Shown here piece by piece: positions 11,041 to 22,860 of a stretch of 64,000 nt of DNA. The position numbers were made by a program, and so were the translations under genes. The notes under the pieces were generated by a model, which saw only the letters and a list, made by a program, of their open reading frames with translations, made no database searches and was not told the DNA's origin. Location: NCBI RefSeq assembly GCF_036884655.1, contig NC_088357.1, forward strand, positions 47,322,001-47,386,000, written 5' to 3'. This stretch comes from Musa acuminata AAA Group (taxonomy: Eukaryota > Streptophyta > Magnoliopsida > Zingiberales > Musaceae). Each line of letters opens with the position of its first letter. Within the stretch, counting starts at the first letter, position 1.

Positions 11041-12637
11041 TGTTGAATCTCGGATTTTGATAATGAAACCAATCGATATATGTTTATGTTTTAATCTGCG
11101 TTTTGAGTGACGCAGGATACTTCGATCAGGATGAGACAATTAAAGCAGGAAGAATCATGTTGGGCCGGAGGAATATGTCAGAGATTGGACGTCGGGCCGG
11201 TGGATCGGTCAACGTATCGATAGAAGGCTTCGGGTCGTGGATTCGGGCTTCGGGCCAAGAAGAGCGGATATTACACCAAGGATATCGGAGTTACAGTGTC
11301 AACTGGCCGATTGGGCAATAGGCCACAAGAGAGGACGATGCGCCGAAGAATTAGACGAAGCGTCGAGGGACCAATGATATGCCGGACAACTTGATTAATG
11401 CTTAGTATTAATTGTCTAGATCGAAGTGTGTTTTTACATACGCAGGATTAACTACGATAGCAACACATGACGCAAAATGAAGTCTCGGAGTCAAGGACAC
11501 GATTACGTTGGGAGTTCGAGAGTTCGTCGGAAGTCCGAACGTTCGTCGAAAGTTCTGGAGGAACCAGCTGAGAAGTCTCGGAGCTTGCCAGAGAAGCTCG
11601 TCGGAACTCGCCAAGAAGATCGTCTTGAAGTCTAGGAGCTTGCCGGGAGCCTGCCGGAACATTGCCGAGAGATTGTCGGAAGTTCGCCGGAAGTTCGCTG
11701 AAAGAATAGACATAGGGATTTGTTTAGCTTAGCAAATGTCTTAGGATTTCGTAGTTAGCACGTAATTGGGCTTGGATTTGGGTCAACCCAATTAGGGGCC
11801 AGCTAGGCCCATATAAGAACTATGTTGAGCCCAATAAGAGGCCCAAACAATGCCCCAAGAAGTCTCACCGTCGTGGCACAGTCTTCGAGACTGTGTTAGG
11901 CGATGGTACCGCCAGTCTGGGCGGTTGTACCGCCCCTGGCAGGGTGCCAGGCGGTGGTACCGACCAGCACTGCCCCCCAAGTGGTGGTACTGCCAGACCT
12001 GGGCGGTGGTCCCGCCCAGGGCAGTGTCAGTGTCAGACTGACACTGGGCGGCGGTACCGCCCGTGCCCGGGAAATGGGAAAGTTTTAGGCTCCAAGTTTG
12101 AATCAACTTGAAGCCTATAAATACCCCTCTCGTCCCTTGTTAAAGCACACAAGCACAAAGAGTTTAAAAAGAAAGAAACGCTGCTAAAATCTTGTGTGAT
12201 CTCCTCTTCCTCTTCTAAGTGTTAGAGTGGTTTGAGAGAGGAGTAAGTGAGTGCTTGTAAGGGTTGTCTCCTAAACCCGGTAAAAGGAGAAGAGGGGTGT
12301 AAAAGGTGATTGGCCTTCGCCTATTGAAGGAAGGCCTCTAGTGGACGCCGGTGACCTCGTTGGAGGAGGAAGCCGAAAGTGGATGTAGGTCACGTTGACC
12401 AAACCACTCTAAAACTGTCGTGTTCTCTGGTTTGTATTTTATTCTTGCTATTACCTTACTGCAAACCTCTTTAAGTATTTACTCCCTTCAATTCATTACG
12501 TACGCTTTCAAGTTAAGTTTCTGAAATCGATTTTTCGTCGGAAACGGTTTTTATCGTACGAAGTTTTTCAAACCAGCGTAATTTTTACCGCTGCACTAAT
12601 TTACCCCCCCTCTTAGTGTCGACTCCTGATCCTAACA
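11041..12637 (+). mobile_element. Solo LTR, 1597 bp, target duplication CTCCT
   Basis: It starts TGTTGAATCT and ends GATCCTAACA, giving TG...CA ends with a TGTT/AACA terminal inverted repeat. The flanks are CTCCT at 11036-11040 and CTCCT at 12638-12642, a perfect 5-bp target site duplication. There is no second LTR and no coding region, so it is a solo LTR, presumably left by LTR-LTR recombination. A TATA box (CTATAAATACC, 12115-12126) shows the LTR reads on the plus strand. The middle (about 11890-12065) is very GC-rich with repeated GGTACC palindromes. The superfamily cannot be told from the LTR alone. Confidence 0.88.
12115..12126 (+). promoter_or_regulatory. LTR TATA box
   Basis: CTATAAATACCC in the solo LTR, in the position expected for the U3/R boundary promoter. 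Confidence 0.5.
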
Positions 12638-12717
12638 CTCCTGAGTTGCTATTGTATAAATTAACCACATGAAAATAACCAAGACATGTGGTCATTCAAG
12701 TTGCATGTTTAAAAGAA

Positions 12718-15386
12718 CTAATTGCTGTTTTCCTCAGACTCAGCAAGCACAAATTCTGCATATAAATTTTTTAAAGCAAGAACAACCGTCATTATTAAAG
12801 GACCCGTAATGGTTCCCTCCAGGTCAAGGACAAGAAAACCAATTAGATTCTTCAATAAAATGTCATTCAGGTAAATATCATTTATCTGAGGTCCAACACA
12901 AGCAGTTCTGATTGATATAAGAAGAAACATATTACATGGAACCAGAAAATATGGTTTAAAATTTTAAGAAATATAAATACAAATGCAAAAATGAAGTAAT
13001 TTATTTTGTATAAGGTTCTTATAAGACAGAAATACCAAGAACAGGCTTATGCATACCTACCTACTACCCTTTTTGGTAGGTGACGTAATATTATGTAAGG
13101 ACCTACTTTAATAATTGGAATATGATTATTGATTTTTCATACCATAAACAGTTTGTTTTATTCAAATATAGAAAGAACCTTTCAAGGAGGATTTCTACAT
13201 ATCTATATGTAAATACTTTTAACAGACACTAAAACATTTCTCATGGAAAATTACATCATAGTAAACCTTCAAAATCAAATAATAAACAGTGTTGTGAGAA
13301 TATGGACATATATGCATTTTAATCAATGTGAGAACAAAAGCACTTTAGTCAACAGTTCTATTCATCACCACCTCCTCGGAAACAAACCACTAGCCAGTAA
13401 GACGTCCTTTGGAGAGCCCGTATGGGAGACAAATAAACAATGTCGAAGGAGATGATATTACGTGTCAAATAAAAAGCAACTCGGGACAGTTTCATTCAAT
13501 ATTCCTTTTGTTTGGTCAATTTCTAGATCCAAGAAAATTGTTGACATGATAACCTTGAAAAAATCATCATAATTAGGAGGCAATTTTAACATATCAAACA
13601 ACATGAACAACACAAAATTAGATAAAACCTCTAAAGCATTAGGAAACAGTGTCATGCCACCGATGATGCTAAGGCCAGTTAAATAAGCACTATGCCCTGG
13701 TATCTCCTCCTGAACCACTGAAGTGCCATAGTCCATCAGCATAAGATGTATGGCTGCCAATCCTACAGCCCATATGTATCTTCCTTCTATTAATAGCTGA
13801 ATCACAGCAGGAATTGATGAAAGCCATGGTGGGAATATAGGAACTAAGGCACTGATAAATGCAAGGATGGTCGACGGGTACAAAAAATGCACCAAGAAGA
13901 ACCTAAATAGCAGCCAGGTAAGGCAACCATGGAAGATGGCAATCTTCGCAGTGGCCAAAAGTACACTGCTTATTGCATGGTCAATCACCTCAACACATCG
14001 AACCCTCTTAGATTTGGATATGGGAATCATACCAATGCCTTGTTCCGTAGCTCCACCAGACTCCAATGTGATGAGATAAAACAACACCCAGAGAAAAACC
14101 ATCAACTGGGAGACAAAATTTAACAATTCCACCGTGCCTGAGACAAATTTCAGACCAATGGAGAACATTAAGTTAGCACTGCCACCAAGCGCCGAAGTAC
14201 TACTCAGAAGCACCCGCTTTGAGACCTCAATACCCTGTAAAGCAAGGTCTTTAGCTTTCACCACCAAATCCTCTCTGGTAATCAACAATTCCCTAAAGAT
14301 GGAAACCAATTCTCTGTATATCACAGCCCACTCATGGTTCTTGACATGCATGCTCAGAGCCTGGAGCTTGACAGCGTAGGGGTGTGGCGGCGATCTTGTC
14401 AAACCTGTCCAAGTCTCAACAGAAGGATGTGCCGATCAACCTAACAAGAAATGCCAGAAGCCATTGGCAAAGTCAGTCAGATTATACTGGACAGCCAAAT
14501 CATCGATTTGCTGCCAGACTGTGTCATAAAGCTTGGCCGAATACTGAACGACGAGGCCCGGTAGATCATTATCATCCATCCACTTCTTGAATCCGATCTT
14601 CTCAGCTTAATTGCTCTTCTGAACATGAGATTTCAGTGGCATCACGGCATCCTTCCCCTCAACCCCAATCTTGTATAAGAAGAAGACTCCGCCAACAATG
14701 GCCCCGATGATCATTCCGTCGATCAAGCTGATGGCGACGATGGTGTTCAAATGCTTTAGGACGCCAGTCGTGAGGACCCTGCCGCCGCTGGGTATGGATG
14801 ACCGCCCCGTGGCAAAGCTGGCGTGTTTGACGACAGAGGTGGCGGCTGGGCCAGCGAGGGAGAGGCCAAGGGCGAAGAGGGCAGGACCAGCGGGGCCAAG
14901 CCGCTCATAGCAGACAACAGAGGCCCAGAAGGAAACGAGCCAGCGCGTGAGGCGGGAGAAGCCGTAGCTACTGTCACGGGAGCGGGGGACGGGCTTGCTG
15001 GGGTGGATGAGGGCAGAGCGGAGGTCGGCGAGGGTGCCGGCGGAGGAACGGAGGAGGCCAGCAGGGACAGCTAGGAGGGCGGGGAGGAGGCCGAGGCGGA
15101 GGGTTGGGGACCAGAAGGCCACAAGTGCGCGCTGGAGCTCACGAAGAGGGATGGAGCAGAGAAACGCCCACTGGAGGGGGCGGACGAAGCCGTGGAGGAC
15201 GCGGTATAGGCCGTAGAGAAGGAGAAGGGAGAAGGCAAGGCCGGCGTGCGCCATGGCGATGTAGAGGGCGAGGCGGGCGAGGGGATCCAGCGCCAGGATC
15301 CCGGCGGACGCGGATGGTCGATCCCTCGGCCGTTCGGCGGCCGGAGGCCGGGGGCGGAGGGAGGCGGAGTGGAATCTTCTTCCAAT
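12718..15386 (-). pseudogene. TMEM245-like (At5g55960-type, AI-2E transporter family) membrane protein, disrupted
   Basis: Homology to the plant TMEM245 protein runs in one frame from about 15386 down to 13629 and continues after an intron (13628-12817, donor GAG|GTTTTA, acceptor CTGGAG) in a last exon 12816-12718 encoding GPLIMTVVLALKNLYAEFVL. The family signatures [47 protein letters not shown] and [12 protein letters not shown] are all present, with many hydrophobic helices. Three defects are seen: an in-frame TAA at 14607-14609 where relatives have a tyrosine, an in-frame TGA at 14436-14438, and no ATG between the upstream TGA (15387-15389) and the first Met at 15254, although homology begins before that Met and relatives have about 60 more N-terminal residues. 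There is no frameshift. It is best read as a fairly recent pseudogene; sequence error at two codons cannot be excluded. Confidence 0.78.
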
Positions 15387-15740
15387 TCATTAGAGATGAT
15401 TTTAAGAGCCAAATCTGATTAGGAGTCACATTAGGAACAGGATTCATAAAAGTAGACTTACCATCTTGCGACAGTTTGCGCTCTCTATCCTCACTGAGAC
15501 CGACCGGTGATCGCTTGCGAAGGGGAAGAGACTCATCAACAGTGACCTTATCGACTCTCCTTTCTCCGGTAGTACACCGCGGACTCGGCTGGATTTGGGC
15601 AACCGGACTCGAATCTGTTTTGGGTCGAGCCAAATCTGTCCCGATTAGACCCCGAATCCCCGAATTCGAACCGGGCGCTTTCGTTGGACCGCCACTATTA
15701 AGCTTTCTCCCACCACTGAACCCTTAAACCCTAACCTAGC

Positions 15741-18700
15741 ATGAGAAGACGATGGGCGGTTGCCGTCACGGCCAGCAAGCCCACCCCTGGTATACTATCA
15801 ACCTCCTCCTCCTCCATACGACCCTTCTCTTCTCGGTATTCCTCCTCCTCCGCCGTCGCCGCTGAAGACTTACTAGCCGAGACCCTGCCACCAGAGAAAC
15901 CCAGCACCGGCTCGTTTCTCGTTGCCCGCCTATCCTATCTCCTCTCCCGGCCGCACTGGCGCAAGAACCGGTCTTTTAAAAAATTGGCTCGCTCCGTGAC
16001 CCCGCCCGTGGTCGCCGAGCTGCTCCAGGGCGGTTCCCTCGATGCCGAGTCGGCGCTCGCGTTCTTCCAATGGATCGGCCAGCGTCCAGGATACCGGCAC
16101 AGTGTAGAGTCCTATGCCTCCCTGGTCCACGTACTCCTTCGATCGAAATCTCGCTTCCAGGTTGACGAAGTTGTCACCTTTATGATTAAATCGTGTTATT
16201 CCGTCGAGGAAGTGCGCACAGCATTGGAGACATTTAAGTTGATCAACAGAGCAGGTGGCGGTGTCAGATTCAGGCCCTCTATTTGGTGTTACAACACGCT
16301 GTTGATGTCCCTCGGCAGGTATGGAATGATCGAGGAGATGAACGATATGTACCGGCAGATTAATAATGATCAAGTTTTGCCTGACCTTGTTACCTACAAT
16401 ACGATGATCAAGGCCTATTGCATGGAAGGGAATCTGGCTGAAACAAAACAGTATCTTAGGTGCTTACTGGAATCTGGTTTGGCTCCAGATAGATTTACGT
16501 ACAATTTTTTGATCTTAGGGCACTGTCGGAGCAAGAAATTAGACAGGGCTTGTTGGATTTTCTTGATGATGCCACAGATGGGTCGCCGGAGAAACGAATT
16601 TTCATACACCATCCTCATCCAAGGGCTCTGTAAGCACTCTAGGGTAAATGAGGCTTTGAGCTTGTTCTTAAAGATGGGAAGTGATGCATGTCACCCTAAT
16701 GTCCACACGTACACGGTGATGATAGATGGTCTTTGCACGGTGGGAAAGCTTGATGATGCTGAGAAATTGTTGAATGAGATTTTTGATAGAGGTTTGGTTC
16801 CTAGCAATGTGACTTACAATGCTCTGCTGGATGGTTACTGTAAGAGAGGGAAATTTGAAGCTGCTTATGGGGTTATGAAGCTAATGGAATCAAATGGTTG
16901 CAAGCTAGATGAATGGACTTATTCGATAGTCATTCAGAGTCTTTGTAAGGAGAATAGGCTTGAGGATGCTGAGGCATTGCTGAATGAGGCCATTGCAAGG
17001 GGTTGTGGTCCTAATGTCTTTACATTTAGCGCTCTCTTACATGTATATTGCAAGCATGGGAAGATTGCTGATGGTTTGAGAGTTATGGAACTCATGGAAT
17101 CAAATGGATGTAAACCAGATGCATGGACTTATACAATGATGATTGATGGCCTGTGTAAGGAGAATAGACTAGATGATGCTGTAAAAATGCTAAGGGAGAT
17201 GTTTGATAGACGTTTGATTCCAAGTGTTGTCACCTATACTGCTTTGGTTGGTGGATTTTGTGAGAGAAGGAAGATGAACGATGCACTACAGGTTGTGGAG
17301 ATGATGGAGTCATATGGGTGTCAACCAAATGCTTGGACTTATACTGAGCTGATTTATGGATTTTGTCTAGAGAGAAACGTGCACAAGGCGATGAGTTTGT
17401 TATCCAAGATGCTTGAAGGTGGATCAACTCCAAACATAATCACATACACCAACTTGATTAATGGGCAGTGCCAGGAGGGTTATATGGATGATGCTCTCAG
17501 ATTACTCAACTCAATGGAGGCAAAAGGTTTGGTCGCTGATCAGCAGACATATACTATTTTAATAGATGCCCTCTGCAAGGACGGGAGAATTGATGAAGCT
17601 TATGCTTTATTTTCCTCTCTTGCCAGAAAAGATGTAATTCCAAACAAGGTCATGTATACTGCACTAATAGATGGCCTATGCAAATCAGGAAAGATTGATT
17701 TTGCTTATTCCCTGCTTAAGAGAATGAGTTTAGATGATTGCTTGCCAGACACCTTCACCTACAGTGTGTTAATAGATGGCTTTTGCAAAGAAAGAAAATT
17801 GCAAGAAGCCTTGTCACTGCTGGGGACTATGTCCAAAAAAGGTGTAGAGCCTACAGCTGTAACTTTTACGATTCTTATTGATGAGATGCTCTATAAAGGG
17901 GACTATGATCATGCTAAAAAGATGTTGAACCAAATATTTTCTTCAGGTTGTAAGCCAACTGCACACACTTACACTGCATTCGTCCATGCCTATTGCTGTG
18001 AGGGAAGGGTAGAAGAGGCAGAAAGTACAGTAACAGAGATGAAGAATGAAGGAATTCTTCCTGATTTGGTAACATATAACACATTGATTAATGGATTTGG
18101 AACTATGGGGTACATGGATCGTGCATTTTCTGCTCTCAAGAACATGATCGATTCTGCATGCCAGCCAAACTACTGGACTTACTCAGTTTTGCTCGAGCAT
18201 TTCTTGAAAGGCAAGCAGGAAAACATTGTCCTTAGTAGTTCAGAATTGTGGGAGAAAATAGATGTAGCAATAGTTCTGGAGTTTTTAGGGGAGATGGAAC
18301 AGTTTGATTGTGCTCCTAATCTTGTTACATATGGTGCCCTCATAGCAGGCTTCTGCAAGGTGGCACGGTTGGAAGAAGCATATCTGATGTTGTCTCATAT
18401 GAAAAAAGGAGGTTTATTACCCAACGGAGACATCTATAACTCTCTCATTATTTGTTGCTGCAAGTTAAACCGGTATATGGAGGCATCAACTTTTATGAAC
18501 TCCTTGTCAGAATGTGGCTATCTTCCTCAGTTGGAATCCTACCAGGTTCTTCTTTCAGGGCTCTGTGATGAAAGAAACTCTGAGCAAGCTAAATTATTTT
18601 TCTGTGACTTAATGGGTAAAGGTTATAATCCTGATGAGGTTGTATGGAAAGTTCTCATTGATGGTGTACTTAAAAAAGGTTATGTGAATGAATGTTCTGA

Positions 18701-18815
18701 GATGTTTACAATCATGAAGGAATTGAACTGCTATCCTACTCCTCAGACACTTGCTCTGATGGCCAAGTACACTTCTGAACTAAGTCAGGGGGAAACAAGC
18801 ATACTGGAGAAATGA
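15741..18815 (+). CDS. P-class pentatricopeptide repeat protein, At5g65560-like
   Basis: An intronless 1024-aa protein. The start ATG at 15741 gives a Ser/Arg-rich N-terminus (residues 1-45) that looks like an organelle targeting peptide, more likely mitochondrial. From about residue 175 to 1000 I count about 23 PPR motifs of 35 residues, with the pattern TYN-LI-G-CK-G-L-EA--L---M---G--P. They are canonical P-type repeats; there are no L/S repeats and no E, E+ or DYW domain, so RNA stabilisation, splicing or translation is likelier than C-to-U editing. One repeat near residues 785-835 is interrupted by about 15 residues. A two-repeat, 70-residue module is duplicated in the middle. It is read head to head with the TMEM245-like locus, about 350 bp apart. 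The orthologue name is a best guess; the class is certain. Confidence 0.93.
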   Translation: MRRRWAVAVTASKPTPGILSTSSSSIRPFSSRYSSSSAVAAEDLLAETLPPEKPSTGSFLVARLSYLLSRPHWRKNRSFKKLARSVTPPVVAELLQGGSLDAESALAFFQWIGQRPGYRHSVESYASLVHVLLRSKSRFQVDEVVTFMIKSCYSVEEVRTALETFKLINRAGGGVRFRPSIWCYNTLLMSLGRYGMIEEMNDMYRQINNDQVLPDLVTYNTMIKAYCMEGNLAETKQYLRCLLESGLAPDRFTYNFLILGHCRSKKLDRACWIFLMMPQMGRRRNEFSYTILIQGLCKHSRVNEALSLFLKMGSDACHPNVHTYTVMIDGLCTVGKLDDAEKLLNEIFDRGLVPSNVTYNALLDGYCKRGKFEAAYGVMKLMESNGCKLDEWTYSIVIQSLCKENRLEDAEALLNEAIARGCGPNVFTFSALLHVYCKHGKIADGLRVMELMESNGCKPDAWTYTMMIDGLCKENRLDDAVKMLREMFDRRLIPSVVTYTALVGGFCERRKMNDALQVVEMMESYGCQPNAWTYTELIYGFCLERNVHKAMSLLSKMLEGGSTPNIITYTNLINGQCQEGYMDDALRLLNSMEAKGLVADQQTYTILIDALCKDGRIDEAYALFSSLARKDVIPNKVMYTALIDGLCKSGKIDFAYSLLKRMSLDDCLPDTFTYSVLIDGFCKERKLQEALSLLGTMSKKGVEPTAVTFTILIDEMLYKGDYDHAKKMLNQIFSSGCKPTAHTYTAFVHAYCCEGRVEEAESTVTEMKNEGILPDLVTYNTLINGFGTMGYMDRAFSALKNMIDSACQPNYWTYSVLLEHFLKGKQENIVLSSSELWEKIDVAIVLEFLGEMEQFDCAPNLVTYGALIAGFCKVARLEEAYLMLSHMKKGGLLPNGDIYNSLIICCCKLNRYMEASTFMNSLSECGYLPQLESYQVLLSGLCDERNSEQAKLFFCDLMGKGYNPDEVVWKVLIDGVLKKGYVNECSEMFTIMKELNCYPTPQTLALMAKYTSELSQGETSILEK

Positions 18816-19379
18816 TCCTTCTTAATTGGCATCTTACATGGTAATTCCTGTGGCAACTTTTAAATGTTCCCTTCCCTTGTATGGATACTTATTGGTGGAA
18901 TTACACCGGAAGACTTATGAAGCATCCTTGTGATGGTGTCAGATGTCCTTCAAAGAACTGTCTTGAGACTGATAGTATCCTGTGATAGTAAACCAACCTT
19001 GACATCTGAATAGGTTTGTTTTTTTTCTTTCACTTATTTATGATTCATTTGGTTGGGAATTTGTCATCTATAGAAACATATTTTGTTAATCAAGCAGTAA
19101 TTTTCTCTTCCTTGATGCTTAAACCTTACAATAATGAAAAAGATTTCAGCATCATGTTTTCTGTTCAGAACTTGCTCTGTTTAATTCATTTTTTGAAGCT
19201 TATTTAATCAATTATATTGTAAAAGGCTAAAAGCTTATTTCAAGTAGAATAAAATTCATTGATTGTGCATACAGGTACAAGGGCACAGGTATCTACTCAG
19301 ACTAAACTGCACAAGTTCCTGCCTACTTGTATGAGGCTGTTGCAATGTACGGCAGCAATTTACAAAGGGGAGTCCAGGA

Positions 19380-19561
19380 AATGGAATCCACACTGGAGCA
19401 GTGTTCATATTTTCCATCATAGGTTGGAAATTGGCCTTCCAAGGCATGATGAGATGTAAGACCTTCGCACAGATCGACCATGGCCCTTCTTTAAGAATAC
19501 CAAGAGAATCCTCTTCGGATGTAAACCGAAAAGAAAAAAAAAATCCATTGGTCATTATCAA
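19380..19561 (-). pseudogene. Relic of plant LINE ORF1 (DUF4283-type domain)
   Basis: On the minus strand the frame reads GFFFSFRFTSEEDSLGILKE, then GPWSICAKVLHL, then APVWIPFPGLPF. This is the plan of the DUF4283 domain of plant LINE ORF1/zinc-knuckle proteins: F-F-SEED---L--GPW, then PVWI--PGLP. Only about 60 residues remain; no zinc knuckle or reverse transcriptase is seen next to it, so it is a small truncated fragment. Confidence 0.65.
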
Positions 19562-21204
19562 GAATTAATGGATTAGAAGGGAAATTCCAAAGTTGGATCA
19601 CCGTTGTTCTAATGATTTCTAGCGGTGGTGGTTTCCTCAGAAACCAGTGGTATTCTAAAAGCTATGTGCCTAGTGTCAAAAGTCAGTTGGCCATGGATGG
19701 CCAGATGTTTAAAGATAGTGTAGTTTGATGGTCATGAATTTTTCCCAAACCTCTAGATATGAACCAAGTCGATATAGCTATTGTGAATGCCAGGATGGAT
19801 CATGTCATATGGCTTAGGCATGGAAATAAGAAATTTGTATGTGAAAATATATCTTTAAAAAGTTTAAATTATTGAAAATCGAGTTTAGGGTTCTTGGTGA
19901 GGTATGTGTAATACAGTATTTAGAACTTCAAATTTCTTACTGATTTAGATAATAATACAAATATGCTTATTTTCTTTGTTACATTTGTTTCATTGGTATA
20001 GACAAGAATAAGAAAAGCTTGCCTAAGAATCAGCATATACATTTCTGTTATCTAATGCTGTCACTGGTATTTCTTTTTACAAAAGAATGTTCCCATCTTC
20101 TCTGATTTTGATAATGTTGGCCATGAGCTACATAATGTGCTTTGGAGGGGTTCTGGTCTGTACAACTAAACAACAAAAATTATACTGATATTTACAAAAA
20201 TCATACTGATATTTAATAAATGCAGATGCATATGATGGTCACGAGTAGCCAAGATAGATGCATTGGTAGTTGGAAGAAACACAAGCAAAACAAACTCGAA
20301 ATGTGGTAATGTCTTGACTCAGGTTAGCTGCTCTTCACTCTAAAAAATAAACTGATACATTTGTTATTCCTGAAATGATGACATCATTCCTTCATATGGT
20401 TGTTTTCATTTCTTTTGGTTTATGTTCAACTCAATTTACAGATGTTCCTTGTGTTCTAGTTGTTATTTCAGATGAGTGGATTATTTTTGCCCTAGTATAT
20501 TTTGGCTGGTCGAAGAGAGCGAAGGGATAGTAATAAAATGTTCTTTTCAAGTCTGTCATAGGAGCTGATAACCTTGTCTTCTTTTTTCTTTTCCCAATAT
20601 TGGTGTCCAAGATTCTTCGGAGCAATTCATTAAATTCTGACAAGTTTATTCTTCAAAAGCTTGTGAATAGCTTAGACTCCTGAATATTTTGTTGTAGCAT
20701 TGACAGTCTTACACTGGTTATTATTCCGATTATTGTTACTAACATGGGCTTTCCCTTTCAAGATATTATTGGAGATGGTGAGAACATATCAGATTCCTTG
20801 GAAAATTATGCTTCTTAAATTCTTTGAATTGACTGGTTAAGTTCTTGAGGTTTTGGCTTTGCAAATAAAGAGGTTTAACAATTATCACAATGTGTCCTAG
20901 GTTAGTTATTTCTTCTTTGAAGAACTTTGCTCTGAATGGCACTTGCAAAAAAAATTTCATAAGGAAATAATTTAAACTTTATTTTGAGAAAAAGTATGAG
21001 GTGGTAATAGTGGTAATACTCAGTGACTAGGAGCAGTGTTAAATCTTTAAAGGAATACTGAAACGGATGGCCCAAACCATGATAACAAGTAAAATTGCAA
21101 TGAACCATTTCTTGAAAAGAATCTGTGTTGGGGATCTATAAATGAAATATTCACAAGCAAGGTACCTAGGAGGACGATAAAAGGGTCTCCTGAAGAAGGC
21201 CTTA

Positions 21205-21315
21205 AGAACAACAGCAGCAATAACAACAACTAGTTGTAATGACAGTAGCGATAACAACTAGTTGGAATGACCCAACTATTTGAGATCAGCTATGTAGATC
21301 TTTTATCGTCATTGA
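21205..21315 (+). repeat. Possible retroposon 3'-tail-like segment
   Basis: AACAACAGCAGCAATAACAA is followed by AACTAGTTG repeats, then ACTATTTGAGATCAGCTATG and a TTGAGCACC end. It resembles a widespread plant retroposon tail seen from memory only. Confidence 0.3.
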
Positions 21316-22667
21316 GCACCATAAATCTAGAGTGATTACCTTATGTATGATTAATTGCACATTATCAGGCAATACTAGAGTGATAACTTAGTTGATCATG
21401 CTAAGTATCTATATCATGAATGCGTCGTTTTAGTGCTAACATTAACTTATAGCAGTTCATGCAGGACATGGGACCAACAGGCTTTTTGGTAGACCTGTTC
21501 TTCCTAGAGGGTCCTCACGATTGAGATAAGACTTTTTGGTAGGACATTCAGCTTTGGAAACTTCCATGTTTGATTACAAGAGGAGTATCGGAAGGACAGT
21601 TAAGATTCTGATGCCTCTTTGCAGCAGATCTCCTGATACACGTCTCGTATAGATTGCAGGAATTCTCAGTTACTCAACTCAACACTGCACTCACTTCTGC
21701 AGCTTGTGCTTCCTCACAACTGCACACCGGAGCTAGTTGGTTTCCCGGACAAGATTGAAGACTTTCGACCTAGTAGATTGGAAAAACAATATGGATGCAG
21801 TTGCCTCCAAGTTATATCATTTATTAGTTCCTTTCTGGCAATGATACAAGATGGGGACCAGCTTGATTGCTTTGGAAAGTTGAACCTCCTCCAAAGTCTG
21901 CTGTGAAAAATGTGTTTTTTCCTCAAAAAATATATATATATGATGGATAACGGCCAAAGCCTGGATTTCGAGCAGTTTCTTGTGAACCCTCTCTGCGTTG
22001 AGCTGATCGGGATCAAGTATGTAATAATATACCAATCAATCCGAATTTATCAATCATCCTTCGTTCATAAGCAGTTCAGTGTCCGATGGATTCTTGCTTT
22101 TCTGGCTGATACTGTAGTGGGAATTAAAGCTTTTGTCCTAAAGCTGGACAGCAAATGCAACTATTTTGCTTCTTCATGCCTGTTGCAATCGAATGACATG
22201 TTCCATTTACTATCTCAAAGTTTTGATTAAGCATGATGATTGTGCTCATCCTTGTGTCAGCAATGCTAATCCTCTTTAGGAGTGCTTTCATCAGAGATAA
22301 TCTCACCACTAGTTGGATTTGCTTTCCAACTCAGTGACCATTCAAATGTTGCTCTCAGTGGCACAAAGTTCCAAGCCAATTTGTAAGGAGTGGTGCCAAG
22401 AAAACCATGACAGATGAAGGATGTTCTTATCAGCATCCCAAGTTAGAAAACCTGATCATCATTGATCTCAAGATTGACGAGAAATATCCCTTAGCTAAGC
22501 TCAACAAGAACCAGCAACATTGGGAGTTCTATATTATAATAGCTTATTATCGATAAAGGTTTTAGCTATTTTGGATACATTCATAAAGTAAAAATAAGAT
22601 GATTAAAAGATAATAATTTTGTTTAAGTGATTAAATAAAAATATAAAATGTATGTTAGATTAGTCAT

Positions 22668-22860
22668 TCTTTATTAATTTGAGTACAAATATTTAAAAAA
22701 ATAATATTAAAAATAGATAAATATGTTGAGATAATTTGTGGCAAATTCTTTAATTTGAGTGCAAATATTTTAAAAAATAATATCAAAAAATAAATAAATA
22801 TGTTGAGATAAATACGTAGTCAAAAACTATTTGTGACAAATTCTTTAATAGAATAAAATA
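22668..22860. repeat. AT-rich tandem duplication
   Basis: Two copies of a segment running TTCTTTAATTTGAGTGCAAA, ATATTTAAAAAAATAATAT, AAATATGTTGAGATAA, TTTGTG(G/A)CAAA. Confidence 0.6.

Noticed and set aside
15071..15633. Minus-strand and plus-strand frames around the TMEM245/PPR interval
   Set aside because: They are off-frame shadows of GC-rich sequence; none supplies a missing N-terminus for the TMEM245-like protein.
21706..22230. Overlapping frames of 66-106 codons
   Set aside because: No motifs, and they sit in AT-rich sequence with no splice structure.
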